From the NCBI GenBank assembly GCA_016706545.1, contig JADJJK010000061.1, positions 4,849 through 68,848 of the forward strand: a stretch of DNA of 64,000 nucleotides, given 5' to 3'. The position numbers and the translations under genes are program-made. Each line of letters opens with the position of its first letter. Position 1 is the stretch's first letter. This document shows, piece by piece, positions 44,326 through 57,302 of this stretch. The stretch is from Myxococcales bacterium (GTDB lineage Bacteria; Myxococcota_A; Polyangia; Haliangiales; Haliangiaceae). The notes beneath the pieces are model-generated. The model saw only the letters and a list, made by a program, of their open reading frames with translations, ran no database searches and was not told the origin of the DNA.

Positions 44326-45317
44326 AGCTCTCTGGTTCAAGATTCCTGGTCACCGGCGGCACCGGCTTCATCGGCCGCGGCCTGGTCCGCGGCCTGCTCG
44401 CCGCGGGCGCGCACGTGCGCTCGCTGGACAACGACTCGCGCGGCGCCCGCACCCGCCTGGACGACGTGGTCGGCGAGCCGCGCACCCGCCTGGAGCTGGT
44501 GACCGGCGACGTCCGCGATCCGGCGGCGGTGGCCGCGGCGGTCGCCGGCATGGACAGCGTCCTGCACCTGGCGTACATCAACGGCACCGAGACCTTCTAC
44601 ACCAAGCCGGAGCTGGTGCTGGAGGTCGCCGTCAAGGGCATGATGAACGTGCTCGATGGCTGCATCCAGCACGGCGTGCGCGACCTGGTGCTGGCCTCCT
44701 CGTCGGAGGTGTACCAGACCCCGCCCACCGTGCCGACGGACGAGCAGGTGCCGCTCTCGGTCCCCGACGTGCAGAACCCGCGGTACTCCTACGGCGGCGG
44801 CAAGATCATCTCCGAGCTGCTGACGCTCAACTACGGGCGCAAGCACTTTGACCGGGTGACCATCTTTCGGCCGCACAACTGCTACGGCCCGGACATGGGC
44901 AACGAGCACGTCATCCCGCAGCTCGCGCGGCGCCTGCACGGGCTGGCCAAGGCGACGCCGGGCGTGGTCACGCTGCCGATCCAGGGCACCGGCGAAGAGA
45001 CCCGCGCGTTCGTGTACATCGACGACCTGGTCGACGGCGTGCTGCGCATGATCGAGCACGGCGAGACGCTGGGCGTCTACCACGTCGGCACCGACGTCGA
45101 GGTCTCCATCGCCGAGCTGGCGCGCGGCATCGGCCGCGCGATGGGCCGCGAGGTGACGCTGACGCCCGGCCCGCTGCAACCCGGAGGCACGCCGCGGCGC
45201 TGCCCGGATATCCACAAGCTGCGGGCCCTGGGCTATGCGCCACGGGTCTCGCTCGAAGAAGGCCTGCGCCAGACCGTGCGCTGGTATGTCGATCAGATGG
45301 AGAGGAGCGCGACATGA
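44322..45317 (+). CDS. NAD-dependent nucleotide-sugar epimerase/dehydratase
   Basis: 331 aa, extended short-chain dehydrogenase. GGTGFIGRGL (12-21), the Ser of LASSSEVY (125-131), and the catalytic Tyr157-x3-Lys161 in YSYGGGK. FRPHNCYGPDMG and GTGEETRAFVYIDDLVDG are hallmarks of sugar epimerase/dehydratases. It acts on an NDP-sugar, perhaps as 4-epimerase or 4,6-dehydratase; the Ser-Tyr-Lys set alone does not tell which. Translation is coupled to both neighbours by 4-base overlaps. Confidence 0.9.
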   Translation: MKLSGSRFLVTGGTGFIGRGLVRGLLAAGAHVRSLDNDSRGARTRLDDVVGEPRTRLELVTGDVRDPAAVAAAVAGMDSVLHLAYINGTETFYTKPELVLEVAVKGMMNVLDGCIQHGVRDLVLASSSEVYQTPPTVPTDEQVPLSVPDVQNPRYSYGGGKIISELLTLNYGRKHFDRVTIFRPHNCYGPDMGNEHVIPQLARRLHGLAKATPGVVTLPIQGTGEETRAFVYIDDLVDGVLRMIEHGETLGVYHVGTDVEVSIAELARGIGRAMGREVTLTPGPLQPGGTPRRCPDIHKLRALGYAPRVSLEEGLRQTVRWYVDQMERSAT

Positions 45318-46597
45318 GTCAGTCCCAGACGTTGGCCGCCGGATCCGGCGGTAGTGTCGTGGTGGAGCGTTGCCAGGTTTGCGACTCGACGGAGCTCGTG
45401 CCGGTGTTCTTCGCCGGCTACCTGCCGCCGGTCAACGGCATGCCCACCATCGGCGACAAGCTCGGCGAGCAGCCGGCCTATCCGGCGCAGGTGCTGTCGT
45501 GCCGGCGCTGCAAGCTGGCGCAGCTCGGCCTCATCGTCGATCCGGCCATCCTGTTTCCGCCGAGCTACCCGTACACCAGCGGCACCACCAAGATCTTGCG
45601 CGACAACTTCGCGCAGCTCTACACCGAGGTCTCCGGCCACTACCCGGTGCGCCCCACCGACCTGGTGGTGGACATCGGCTCCAACGACGGCACCTTGCTG
45701 AGCAACTTCCATCAGCACGGGATCCGGGTCCACGGCATCGAGCCGACCAACGCCGGCAAGCTGGCCAACGAGCGCGGCATCCGCACCCACATCTCGTTCT
45801 TTGGCCAGCCCGCGGTGGACCACGTGGTGGCGGAGAACGGCTGCCGGGCCCGCATCGTCACCGCGACCAACGTGTTCGCGCACATCGAGGACGTCAGCGG
45901 GGTCATGCGCGCCCTTTTGCACCTGCTCGACGACGACGGCATCTTCATCAGCGAGTCGCACTACTGGGTGTCCCTGCTGGAGACCTTGCAGTACGACACG
46001 GTCTATCACGAGCACCTGCGCTACTACTCGCTGACCAGCCTCGCGTACCTCCTGGAGGCGCACGGGCTGGAGGTCATCCGGGCGCGCCGGATCCCGACCC
46101 ACGGCGGATCGATCCGCGTGTACGCCGCGCGCAAGGGCAAGTACCCGGTGGATGCCAGCGTCGCCGAGATCATGGCCGTGGAGGACCAGCAGCTCACCGA
46201 CGAGGCGCTGGCGCGCTTCCGGCGCGGCGTGGTGGACTCCAAGCTGGCGCTGTACGCGCTGCTCAAGGACATCCACGCCGCCGGCGACCGCGTCTACGCG
46301 GTGGGCGCGCCGTCGCGCGCGTCCACCCTCATCAACTACGTGGGGCTCGACGAGGGCATCATCGACTGCGTGCTGGAGATCAAGGGCTCGTACAAGATCA
46401 ACAAGTACATCCCGGGCACGCTCATCCCGGTGCTCGAGGAGTCCATCTTGTTCAAGGACCAGCCGCGGTACGCGCTGCTCCTGTCCTGGCACATCGCCGA
46501 TGAGCTCATCCCCAAGCTGACCGCGCGCGGCTTCACCGGGGACTACATCGTGCCGCTGCCGGTGCCGCACATCGTGCGGGGATCCAAGAGCGCATGA
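45314..46597 (+). CDS. Zinc-site SAM-dependent sugar C-methyltransferase (NovU/TylC3-like)
   Basis: 427 aa. The N-terminal zinc domain has CQVC (20-23) and CRRC (63-66). The SAM domain has VVDIGSNDGTLLS (118-130), followed by HGIEPTN. Then SESHYWVSLLETLQYDTVYHEHL, the characteristic Y-x-x-x-H-E-H-L catalytic block of this family, and a C-terminal putative domain with VGAPSRASTLINY. Characterised relatives methylate C3 or C5 of NDP-4-keto sugars to give branched deoxysugars. Presence of this gene implies a methyl-branched sugar in the product. Confidence 0.9.
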   Translation: MSQSQTLAAGSGGSVVVERCQVCDSTELVPVFFAGYLPPVNGMPTIGDKLGEQPAYPAQVLSCRRCKLAQLGLIVDPAILFPPSYPYTSGTTKILRDNFAQLYTEVSGHYPVRPTDLVVDIGSNDGTLLSNFHQHGIRVHGIEPTNAGKLANERGIRTHISFFGQPAVDHVVAENGCRARIVTATNVFAHIEDVSGVMRALLHLLDDDGIFISESHYWVSLLETLQYDTVYHEHLRYYSLTSLAYLLEAHGLEVIRARRIPTHGGSIRVYAARKGKYPVDASVAEIMAVEDQQLTDEALARFRRGVVDSKLALYALLKDIHAAGDRVYAVGAPSRASTLINYVGLDEGIIDCVLEIKGSYKINKYIPGTLIPVLEESILFKDQPRYALLLSWHIADELIPKLTARGFTGDYIVPLPVPHIVRGSKSA

Positions 46598-47349
46598 CCG
46601 GCGAGCCCAAGGCCCCGCCGGAGGCGCAGCGCGAGGTCGAGTTCTTCGACAAGTTCGTGGCCGAGCATGGGGACTACGACGTGCTCGGCGAGGGCGCCTA
46701 CGCGCGGCTGCGCGAGGCGTTCGTGCGCGCGGTCGCGCCGCAGCCTGGCGAGCGCTGCATCGATCTGGGGTGCGGCACCGGCGCCTTCACCCGGCGGCTG
46801 GGCGAGCTTGGCCTCGCGCTGGCCGGCATGGACATCTCGCCGGTGTCCGTGGAGCACGCGCGCAAGATCGCCCCGGACATCGAGTACCTGGTTGGCGACA
46901 TCACCGACACCAAGCTGCCCGATGGCAGCTACGACATCGTGCTGTACTCGGGCGTGCTGCACCACTTCAGCACCCGGCAAGCGCGGCTCGCGGTGCTGCG
47001 CGAGGGCCATCGCCTGCTGGCCCCCGGCGGGCGGCTGTTCGCCTATGATCCGAGCGCGCACAGCCCGTCGATGTGGCTGTACCGCGATCCGCGCTCCCCG
47101 CTGTTCTCGCAGAAGGGCAAGACGGAGAACGAGGTGCTGCTGTCACGCGCCGAGCTGGCCCAGGAGCTCCGCGACGCAGGCTTCGCGGAGCCCAAGATCC
47201 ACGGGCTCGCCGGCATCTCGTTCGCGTTCGTGGAGAGCCGGTTCGCCAGCGTGATCCTGCCGCTGTACAACCTGTACGAGCAGGTGCTGCGCTATTCGCC
47301 GCTGGAAGACCGGCTGGGCACGTTCCTCGTCACCGTCGCCCGCAAGTAG
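46594..47349 (+). CDS. Class I SAM-dependent methyltransferase
   Basis: 251 aa, overlapping the previous gene by 4 bases. Motif I CIDLGCGTGAFTRRL (55-69), acidic strand 2 end in LAGMDISPVSV, and YDIVLYSGVLHHF for strand 4 (Methyltransf_11/25 type). The gene ends the operon. Its role is probably O-, N- or carboxyl-methylation of the sugar or its carrier. The protein is full length and the C-terminus (LVTVARK) closes 15 bases before an inverted-repeat element. Confidence 0.88.
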   Translation: MTGEPKAPPEAQREVEFFDKFVAEHGDYDVLGEGAYARLREAFVRAVAPQPGERCIDLGCGTGAFTRRLGELGLALAGMDISPVSVEHARKIAPDIEYLVGDITDTKLPDGSYDIVLYSGVLHHFSTRQARLAVLREGHRLLAPGGRLFAYDPSAHSPSMWLYRDPRSPLFSQKGKTENEVLLSRAELAQELRDAGFAEPKIHGLAGISFAFVESRFASVILPLYNLYEQVLRYSPLEDRLGTFLVTVARK

Positions 47350-47364
47350 CGGCGCGGACCGAGG

Positions 47365-47528
47365 TAGTACCTCTCCACAGAGGTTCTGACCGTTTGAGGC
47401 TGCCGATCCATCGCCGATCGCTGCGTTGCCGCTCCTCGCGGTACGCCCGGTAGCGCTTCGTCGCGGCGCCTTGCGCTCGGCGCGCCTCGGCACCCTCAAC
47501 CAGTCATTTCCTCTGTGGAGAGGTACTA
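47365..47528. mobile_element. MITE-like element with long inverted repeats
   Basis: 164 bases bounded by perfect 19-base inverted repeats: TAGTACCTCTCCACAGAGG (47365-47383) and its complement (47510-47528). Imperfect pairing continues inward for about 15 more bases (TCTGACCGTTTGAGG against CCTCAACCAGTCA). Each end also folds alone (CCTCT-CCAC-AGAGG). No frame of note lies inside. The right repeat contains the stop codon of the minus-strand gene. It could be a non-autonomous transposable element or a large bidirectional terminator between convergent genes. Confidence 0.6.
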
Positions 47529-48560
47529 GCGCCCTTTGCGCGGCGCCATCGCGCCGTCGATGCGCCGCGCCAAGGGCGTGCAAGCAAGGCCAACCGCGGC
47601 CAGGGCGACCACGCCATAGACGAAGTGCGTGATGGCGAAGGCCAGCACCGCGGCCGAGCGCGCCTCGGCGGTGGCGCCGACGGCGAGGTCACTGAAGAAG
47701 AAGACGAACGCGGCCTGGGTGGTGCCGAGCCCGCCGGGGGCAAACGGCAACACCGACGCGAACACCACCGCGGGCGCGTACATGAGGCCGGCGGAGAAGG
47801 GCACCGGGATCCCCCACGCCACCAGGGCCAGCCAGTGGCCGAGCACCACCACCATCAGATGCGGCAACCGGGCCAGGATGGCGGCGGTGTGGCCGCGCAG
47901 GCCAGCCTCGAACAGCGGCGCGAAGAGCTGCAGCCGAGTGAGAAAGCGCGGCGCCACCGCGATGACCAGGAGATAGCCGGCCAGGGCGGCGCAGCCCCCG
48001 ACCAGGGTGAACCACATCGCCTGGTGTCCCGGATCGGCGGCGTGGGTGGCCCAGGCGACGGTGGTGATGAGCAACAGCGTCGCCAGGCTGGTGCCGATGA
48101 GAAACAGCGTGGAGCCGACCGCGCGCAGGGTCGGCGCGCCGGTGCGGTGCAGGTAGTAGCCGAAGGCGCCCTGGCCCACCGCGTAGTTGATGACGATCAG
48201 CAGATAGGTGGCGCCGCGCACCGCCGCGATGTGCAAGAGCGGACGACGGATGCGCACCGCGCGCAGCGCCACCCAGCTCGACAGCGAGTCGGTACACAAG
48301 ACCGCCACCATGATCGCCAGGTTCACCGCGGCGAGCAGCAGGTGCGGCCCCTGCCCCACTGCGTCACGGAACGCATCGAAGGGCAGCCGCATCCCCAGGA
48401 CGACCAGGATGCCGAGCCCGATGAGCCAGGGCAGCGCGCGCCGCAACAACCCCGGCGTCGCCGGCGCGGCGACGGTTGGCGCAGCGGCCGATGCGACGAC
48501 CGATGCGGCAGCGGTTGGCGCGGCGGCGGTTGGCGCGGCGGCCGACGCAGGCTCCGCCAT
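47526..48560 (-). CDS. UPF0104 / LPG-synthase-TM-like integral membrane protein
   Basis: 344 aa from ATG 48560. A low-complexity Ala/Pro/Thr N-terminus (about 45 residues) precedes 8-9 helices. LPFDAFRDAVGQ, the SLSSWVALRAVRIRR turn, VIINYAVGQGAFGYYLHRTG, and PFAPGGLGTTQAAFVFFFS near the end are hallmarks of the lysylphosphatidylglycerol-synthase-TM / YbhN flippase-like family. A role in lipid or lipid-linked sugar movement is likely but unproven. The stop codon lies in the right arm of the inverted repeat element. Confidence 0.83.
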   Translation of the reverse strand: MAEPASAAAPTAAAPTAAASVVASAAAPTVAAPATPGLLRRALPWLIGLGILVVLGMRLPFDAFRDAVGQGPHLLLAAVNLAIMVAVLCTDSLSSWVALRAVRIRRPLLHIAAVRGATYLLIVINYAVGQGAFGYYLHRTGAPTLRAVGSTLFLIGTSLATLLLITTVAWATHAADPGHQAMWFTLVGGCAALAGYLLVIAVAPRFLTRLQLFAPLFEAGLRGHTAAILARLPHLMVVVLGHWLALVAWGIPVPFSAGLMYAPAVVFASVLPFAPGGLGTTQAAFVFFFSDLAVGATAEARSAAVLAFAITHFVYGVVALAAVGLACTPLARRIDGAMAPRKGR

Positions 48561-48918
48561 GGAGCGGTCCCCGTGCGACTCTGCCCGGTGAGGGGCGAGC
48601 AGGTCTTGGGGCCCGGCTGCCACCGCGGCATACTACCCAGCGTGGCCCTGGCAGCTACTCTCGAGGCCGAGATTGCTCACGCGCGGTGAGGATAGCCACC
48701 TTTCATCGTGAGCAATGCAACAAACACGCCACCGCTGGCTTTGCGCTTGCCAGCCTTGCCCTCGATGGGAGAGCATCGAAGCGCACGAGGCGTGACCGAC
48801 GAGTGATCGAGGCGTGACCGACGGGTGACCGACGGTGATCGACGGTGATCGACGGGGATCGACGGGTGACCCGAGTGACTGCAAAGAGATCGCGAGCGCA
48901 TCGCGAGAACATCGAGCC
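48561..48918. other. Divergent gap with tandem repeats
   Basis: 358 bases between divergent genes. Positions 48789-48870 are tandem copies of a 10- to 12-base unit (GACCGACGGGT / GATCGACGGTG). No promoter was identified with confidence. Confidence 0.5.
48789..48870 (+). repeat. GAYCGACGGTG-type tandem repeats
   Basis: About seven imperfect units (for example GTGACCGACGG, GTGATCGACGG) directly upstream of the methyltransferase gene. They could be regulatory or simply a slippage-prone tract. Confidence 0.65.
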
Positions 48919-49824
48919 ATGAAGGACCGAGCCAGCCAGACCGCCGCCATGGTAGCCGCCGCGCGAGCGCTCGGCGCGCAGCTCCCGCCCCAGGCGCAGC
49001 TCGCCGCGGATCCCGATGGCTTTCGCTTCGTCCATCCGACGATCGCCGCGGCGCTGCGCGAGCGCGGCGCCTTCACCGCGGCGCTGCGGCTCCCCGGGCC
49101 CCTGCGGCGCTGGATCGTGTACATGCAGGTGCGCACCCGCGTCATCGACGATGCGCTGCGAGAGTTCGTGGCAGCGGGCGGGCGCCAGGTGCTGCTGCTG
49201 GGGGCCGGCTATGATTGCCGCGCGCACCGGCTGGCGGAGCACCTGGAGGGCGCGGCGGTGTTCGAGGTCGATCACCCCGCCACCCAGCGGCGCAAACGCA
49301 AGATCTTGGACAGCTCGACGCAGCCGCGCGGCGCGGCGCGATACCTGCCGTGGGACTTTGAACGGCAGCCGATGGCCGACCTGCCGGCGGCGCTGGCGGC
49401 AGCAGGCCACAAGGCCAGCGAGCCCACGCTGGTGGTGTGGGAGGGCGTGACGATGTACCTGACGAAGGACGCGATCGAGGCGACGGTGGCCGCGGTTCGG
49501 GTGCTCGGCTCGGCGGGCTCGCGGCTGGTGTTCACCTACTTCGACCGCGCCCACGTCCTTGGCCAGGCGCCCTGGCCGTCGCGGCTGGCCCGCGCCGCGG
49601 TGGCCCAGGTCGGTGAGCCGTGGCGCTGGGGATGGGCGCCGGCCGAGCTCCCCGGCTGGCTGGCCGAGCGCCGCCTCGAGCTGGTGAGCGACACGTCGAT
49701 GCCGCAGGCCGCCGCGCGGCTGTTGCCAGCGCGCTGGGCGCGCGAGGTGCGAGAGCGAGCGCCGTGGCGGGCGCGGCTCGCGGCGATCGGCTACGAGCGC
49801 ATCGCCGTCACCGGCATGGGATGA
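48919..49824 (+). CDS. TIGR00027 / LCMT-type SAM-dependent methyltransferase
   Basis: 301 aa from ATG 48919. The opening DRASQTAAMVAAARAL is diagnostic of the TIGR00027 (leucine carboxyl methyltransferase-like) family. SAM-binding LLLGAGYDCRAHRL with Arg, then FEVDHPATQRRKR and LVVWEGVTMYLTKDAI follow in order. These proteins are numerous in mycobacteria and myxobacteria, where they are thought to O-methylate carboxyl groups of secondary metabolites or lipids. No partner gene is evident. Confidence 0.9.
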   Translation: MKDRASQTAAMVAAARALGAQLPPQAQLAADPDGFRFVHPTIAAALRERGAFTAALRLPGPLRRWIVYMQVRTRVIDDALREFVAAGGRQVLLLGAGYDCRAHRLAEHLEGAAVFEVDHPATQRRKRKILDSSTQPRGAARYLPWDFERQPMADLPAALAAAGHKASEPTLVVWEGVTMYLTKDAIEATVAAVRVLGSAGSRLVFTYFDRAHVLGQAPWPSRLARAAVAQVGEPWRWGWAPAELPGWLAERRLELVSDTSMPQAAARLLPARWAREVRERAPWRARLAAIGYERIAVTGMG

Positions 49825-50047
49825 GCGGCGATCCGCGGACAACGCGCGGTGTCAGGATGGTAAGGGATTTTCCAAGGTGGCGCTGGCCAAGAGCCCGCAG
49901 CGACGTGCGGGAAGCTGCCGGCGGGCGGAAAAAGCCTGGGCAGGCCGTGGTACGGTCCGCACCCACCCGCGCTGGTCTAGCGCAGCTTCCGATACCTCCG
50001 GGCACCGCCGGATTGGGGCCGGCGTCGCCGGTTCGAAGGATCAGTCA

Positions 50048-54165
<4,118 letters not shown>

Positions 54166-54214
54166 CGCCAGGGACCCGCGCTGATCCGGAGCTTCCGCGG
54201 CAATCCGCGCAAAA

Positions 54215-54961
54215 GTGAGCGCCGCGCCGCTGACGCTCGCGCCGTGGATCCATACCCACATTGCATTCGCCGACGCTCTGGGGCTCACTGGGAGCATGGA
54301 CTTCGTCTTCATGTTGACCCGGTCCGATCAGACCGTGACCGATTGCCTCGAGGTGCTCGAGGAGATCCGCCCGGTAGGGCTCACGCATATCGGCTTCAAG
54401 GACATCGGCGTACCACCCGAGGTGCTCGGCGAGCTGCGGCGCCGCATCACGGCCATGGGCGCCATCAGCTACATGGAGGTGGTCAGCACCTCTGCCGAGG
54501 CCTGCCTGCGCTCAGCGCAGGTGGCGCGCGACATCGGCATCGACCGGCTGCTCGGCGGAACCCAGGTCGACGAGGTGCTGCGGCTGCTCGACGGCAGCGC
54601 CGTGCAGTACCACCCGTTCCCCGGCCAGCCGTTTGGCCACCCCACCAAGCTCGCCGGCACCGCCGCCAAGGTGGAAGCAGACTGCCGCCAGTTCGCCGCC
54701 AAGGGCTGCGCCGGCGTGGACCTGCTGGCGTACAGGGCGACCGAGGCGGATCCGCTGGAGCTGGTGCGCGCGGCGCGACGCGGCACGCCCGGCTATCTGC
54801 TGGTGGCTGGCAGCGTCAGCACCAAGGAGCAGATCCGCGCGCTGGCCGAGGCCGGCGCCGACGCCTTCACCATCGGCTCGGCCGCGTTCGACGGATCCTT
54901 CTCCCCGCTCAAGGGCTCGCTGCGCTCTCAGCTCCGAGACATCCTCGATGCCTGCACCTGA
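54215..54961 (+). CDS. TIM-barrel protein of unknown function
   Basis: 248 aa from GTG 54215 (ATG 54296 would remove the first strand). The sequence alternates strands and helices in the beta/alpha-barrel manner: LTHIGFKDIGVP, AISYMEVVST, IDRLLGGTQVDEVL, VDLLAYRATEADP and YLLVAGSVSTKEQI. The end (LAEAGADAFTIGSAAFDG) is the classical phosphate-binding strand 8 seen in TrpF/HisA-like proteins. A substrate phosphate is therefore likely. It overlaps the glycerol-1-phosphate dehydrogenase gene by 14 bases, so the two probably share a pathway. It does not carry the PcrB/GGGP synthase signature. Confidence 0.72.
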   Translation: MSAAPLTLAPWIHTHIAFADALGLTGSMDFVFMLTRSDQTVTDCLEVLEEIRPVGLTHIGFKDIGVPPEVLGELRRRITAMGAISYMEVVSTSAEACLRSAQVARDIGIDRLLGGTQVDEVLRLLDGSAVQYHPFPGQPFGHPTKLAGTAAKVEADCRQFAAKGCAGVDLLAYRATEADPLELVRAARRGTPGYLLVAGSVSTKEQIRALAEAGADAFTIGSAAFDGSFSPLKGSLRSQLRDILDACT

Positions 54962-56279
54962 GCGCCGAGCGCCACGCGCAGATCCGCTGGCCGAGCTGCT
55001 CGCCGGCGACTACCGCGATCCGCAGACGGGCGAGCCCTTGCGCGCGCCGGTGCGCTCGCTGGTGATCGAGGACGACCTGCGCGATCGCGAGGTCGAGCTG
55101 GTGGCGGCGCTGGAGCTGGGTACCCACCTGGCGGTGGTGGGCGACGACGATACCTTCGCGGCGCTCGGCGACCGGGTGGCGGCGGCGCTGTCCGCTCGGT
55201 TCTCGGTGCAACGCATCTCCCTGGGGCGCCGCCCGCACGCCGACGCCGTCACGCTGGCCAAGCTTTGCCAGACGCTTGCCCCTCGCACCGACGCCGTGGT
55301 GGCGGTGGGCTCCGGCACGATCAATGATCTCTGCAAGCTCGCCGCCAAGGCGAGGAGCTGTCCTCAGCTCGTGTTCGCCACCGCGCCGTCGATGAACGGG
55401 TACACGTCGGTGAGCGCGTCGATCACCGAAGACGGCCTCAAGCGCTCGATGCGCGCGAACACGCCGGTGGGCGTGTTCTTCGATCTGTCCGTGCTGGCAG
55501 CCGCGCCGCCGCGGCTCTTGCGCGCCGGCCTGGGCGACAGCCTGTGTCGCTCGACGGCCCAGGCGGATTGGTTGCTGGCGCACCTGCTGCTTGACCAGCC
55601 CTACCGCGAGGCGCCCTTTGCCATGCTCGCCGCCGACGAGGCGTTGCTGTGCGCCGAGCCGCAGGCGCTCATGGCCGGCGACATCGCGATGATGCGGAGC
55701 CTCGCGCGTACGCTGGCGCTGTCGGGCTTTGGCATGACGCTCTGTGGCGGCAGCTACCCGGCGAGCCAGGGTGAGCACCTCCTTGGTCACTATGTCGACA
55801 TGCTGGGCCTCGCCACCGAGCACAGCTTTCACGGCGAGCAGATCGGCGTGGCGACGCTGGCGATGGCGCGGCTGCAGCAGTCCATGCTCGCCGAAGAGTC
55901 ACCGCCGCGCCTGGCGCCCTCCGGGCTGTCGTACGAGCGCCTGGCTGCGCACTTTGGCGCCGCGCTGGGCAAGAGCTGCTGGGAAGAGGCGCGCGCCAAG
56001 TGCTTCGACGCCCCGCGCACCGACCAGCTCAACGAGCGCTTGCACGCCCGCTGGCCGGCCATGCGGCAGCGAATCGCCGCCGTGACCCGGCCGGCCGAGG
56101 AGCTGTTGTCCACGCTGCGCGCCGCGGGCGCCGCGACCACGCCAGGACAGCTTGGATGGAGCCAGGGGACCTTCGCCGCGGCGCTGGTGCATGCTCGAGA
56201 GATCCGGAACCGCTACACGTTCCTTGATCTGGCAGCGGACGCCAGCCTCGACGTGGTGGCGCTGGCGACCTCCGCATAG
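54948..56279 (+). CDS. sn-glycerol-1-phosphate dehydrogenase-like enzyme (AraM/EgsA family)
   Basis: 443 aa from ATG 54948. NAD-binding VAVGSGTINDLCKLAA, then FATAPSMNGYTSVSASIT, which is diagnostic of the glycerol-1-phosphate dehydrogenase branch of iron-dependent alcohol dehydrogenases. Metal ligands are Asp in AGLGDSLCRSTAQADW, His in QGEHLLGHYVDM and His in SFHGEQIGVA. AraM of Bacillus reduces dihydroxyacetone phosphate to sn-glycerol-1-phosphate, used for archaea-type glycerol lipids; other members act on related sugar phosphates. The TIM-barrel partner encoded upstream hints at a dedicated phospho-sugar pathway. Confidence 0.87.
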   Translation: MPAPERRAPRADPLAELLAGDYRDPQTGEPLRAPVRSLVIEDDLRDREVELVAALELGTHLAVVGDDDTFAALGDRVAAALSARFSVQRISLGRRPHADAVTLAKLCQTLAPRTDAVVAVGSGTINDLCKLAAKARSCPQLVFATAPSMNGYTSVSASITEDGLKRSMRANTPVGVFFDLSVLAAAPPRLLRAGLGDSLCRSTAQADWLLAHLLLDQPYREAPFAMLAADEALLCAEPQALMAGDIAMMRSLARTLALSGFGMTLCGGSYPASQGEHLLGHYVDMLGLATEHSFHGEQIGVATLAMARLQQSMLAEESPPRLAPSGLSYERLAAHFGAALGKSCWEEARAKCFDAPRTDQLNERLHARWPAMRQRIAAVTRPAEELLSTLRAAGAATTPGQLGWSQGTFAAALVHAREIRNRYTFLDLAADASLDVVALATSA

Positions 56280-56337
56280 CCGCGCTGGGCCGCGCTGGGC
56301 CGCGCTGGGCCGCGCTGGTGTGAGGGCGGCGACGACG

Positions 56338-56988
56338 TCAGTGCAGCCGATACCCAAGGAGCGCGCCCAGCCGGTGAATGGCGGTCCACAGCTTGGCGGT
56401 CTCGCGGCGGTGCAGCGGCAGATACTCGGCGCCAAGCTGCTCTTGGCTCTGCAGATATCCGCGCACCGGCGCCTCCAGCTCCGGGGAGTCGCCGCGCAGC
56501 TCCGGGTGCTCCTGCACCAGGCGCCGCTGCGCGTCGTCGAGGACATGGCTCGCGCACTGGTCCACCAGCGGCTGCAAGCGGCCAAGCTGAGCGCGCTGCG
56601 GCTCGGTCAGCCGGAGCTGCATCATGCGGCCCGCGCGCGGACCAAAGCGGAGGCAGATCGCGGCCGCGGCGTCGGCGGCGCCGTCGAAGGTGGGGGCGAC
56701 GTCACAGCGCATCCGCTCCGCGACCTCCGGCGCCAGCTCCACGACGCGGCCATCCAGCCGCTGCCAGGCGCCCTCATGACGTCGCACCAGATCCAGGGCG
56801 CCGCAGCGTCGCCGGTGCTCCGCGCCGGCGAGGTCGCCCTCGCGACCCGCCCCCGCGTCCTCGGCCAGCACCACCACCAGCGCCCCGGGTGCGTCAAACG
56901 CAAACAGCTCCGCCCACGGCAACGCCTTGGTGGCCCATGCCACAAAGGCGAGCTGCTGATCCAGCTCTGGCCAGGACATCATGCGCAT
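56338..56988 (-). CDS. Hypothetical protein
   Basis: 216 aa from ATG 56988 (MRMMSWPELDQQLAF); the open frame extends upstream but loses coding character. The protein is helical and rich in Ala, Leu, Arg and Gln, without signal or membrane segment. FDAPGALVVVLAEDAG looks like a buried strand. No family is recognised. Third-position G+C is high, as in neighbouring real genes, and the frame is longer than the antisense ones, so it is probably coding. It is convergent with the glycerol-1-phosphate dehydrogenase gene. Confidence 0.5.
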   Translation of the reverse strand: MRMMSWPELDQQLAFVAWATKALPWAELFAFDAPGALVVVLAEDAGAGREGDLAGAEHRRRCGALDLVRRHEGAWQRLDGRVVELAPEVAERMRCDVAPTFDGAADAAAAICLRFGPRAGRMMQLRLTEPQRAQLGRLQPLVDQCASHVLDDAQRRLVQEHPELRGDSPELEAPVRGYLQSQEQLGAEYLPLHRRETAKLWTAIHRLGALLGYRLH

Positions 56989-57302
56989 GCCCTCGATGCG
57001 AATCACCGGAGGTTTCGCAGCGCTGGGCTCAGACGGCCGGGCGGTCACCGCCCGCGAGCATACTCGGGTCCCGGGCCCTGCGTCGAGACCAGGACCAAGG
57101 CTCGTCCATCGATCTCGCACTTCCACGCGCAATGGCCTCGCAATTTAGCGCTAGTATCGTAGCGATGTTCACACTTGAGCGGTTCCGGAAAGCCCGGGCG
57201 CTGCGGCGCGGGCGGTCATGGGCGGCGCAGCGGGGGGAGCCTGGGATGCCAGGCCACGCCCAAGATCTCGCCGAGTCGACGAGCCATTCCACGAACCCTT
57301 CC
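56989..57302. other. Divergent gap
   Basis: 314 bases with no feature identified beyond the sequences around the two starts. Confidence 0.35.
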
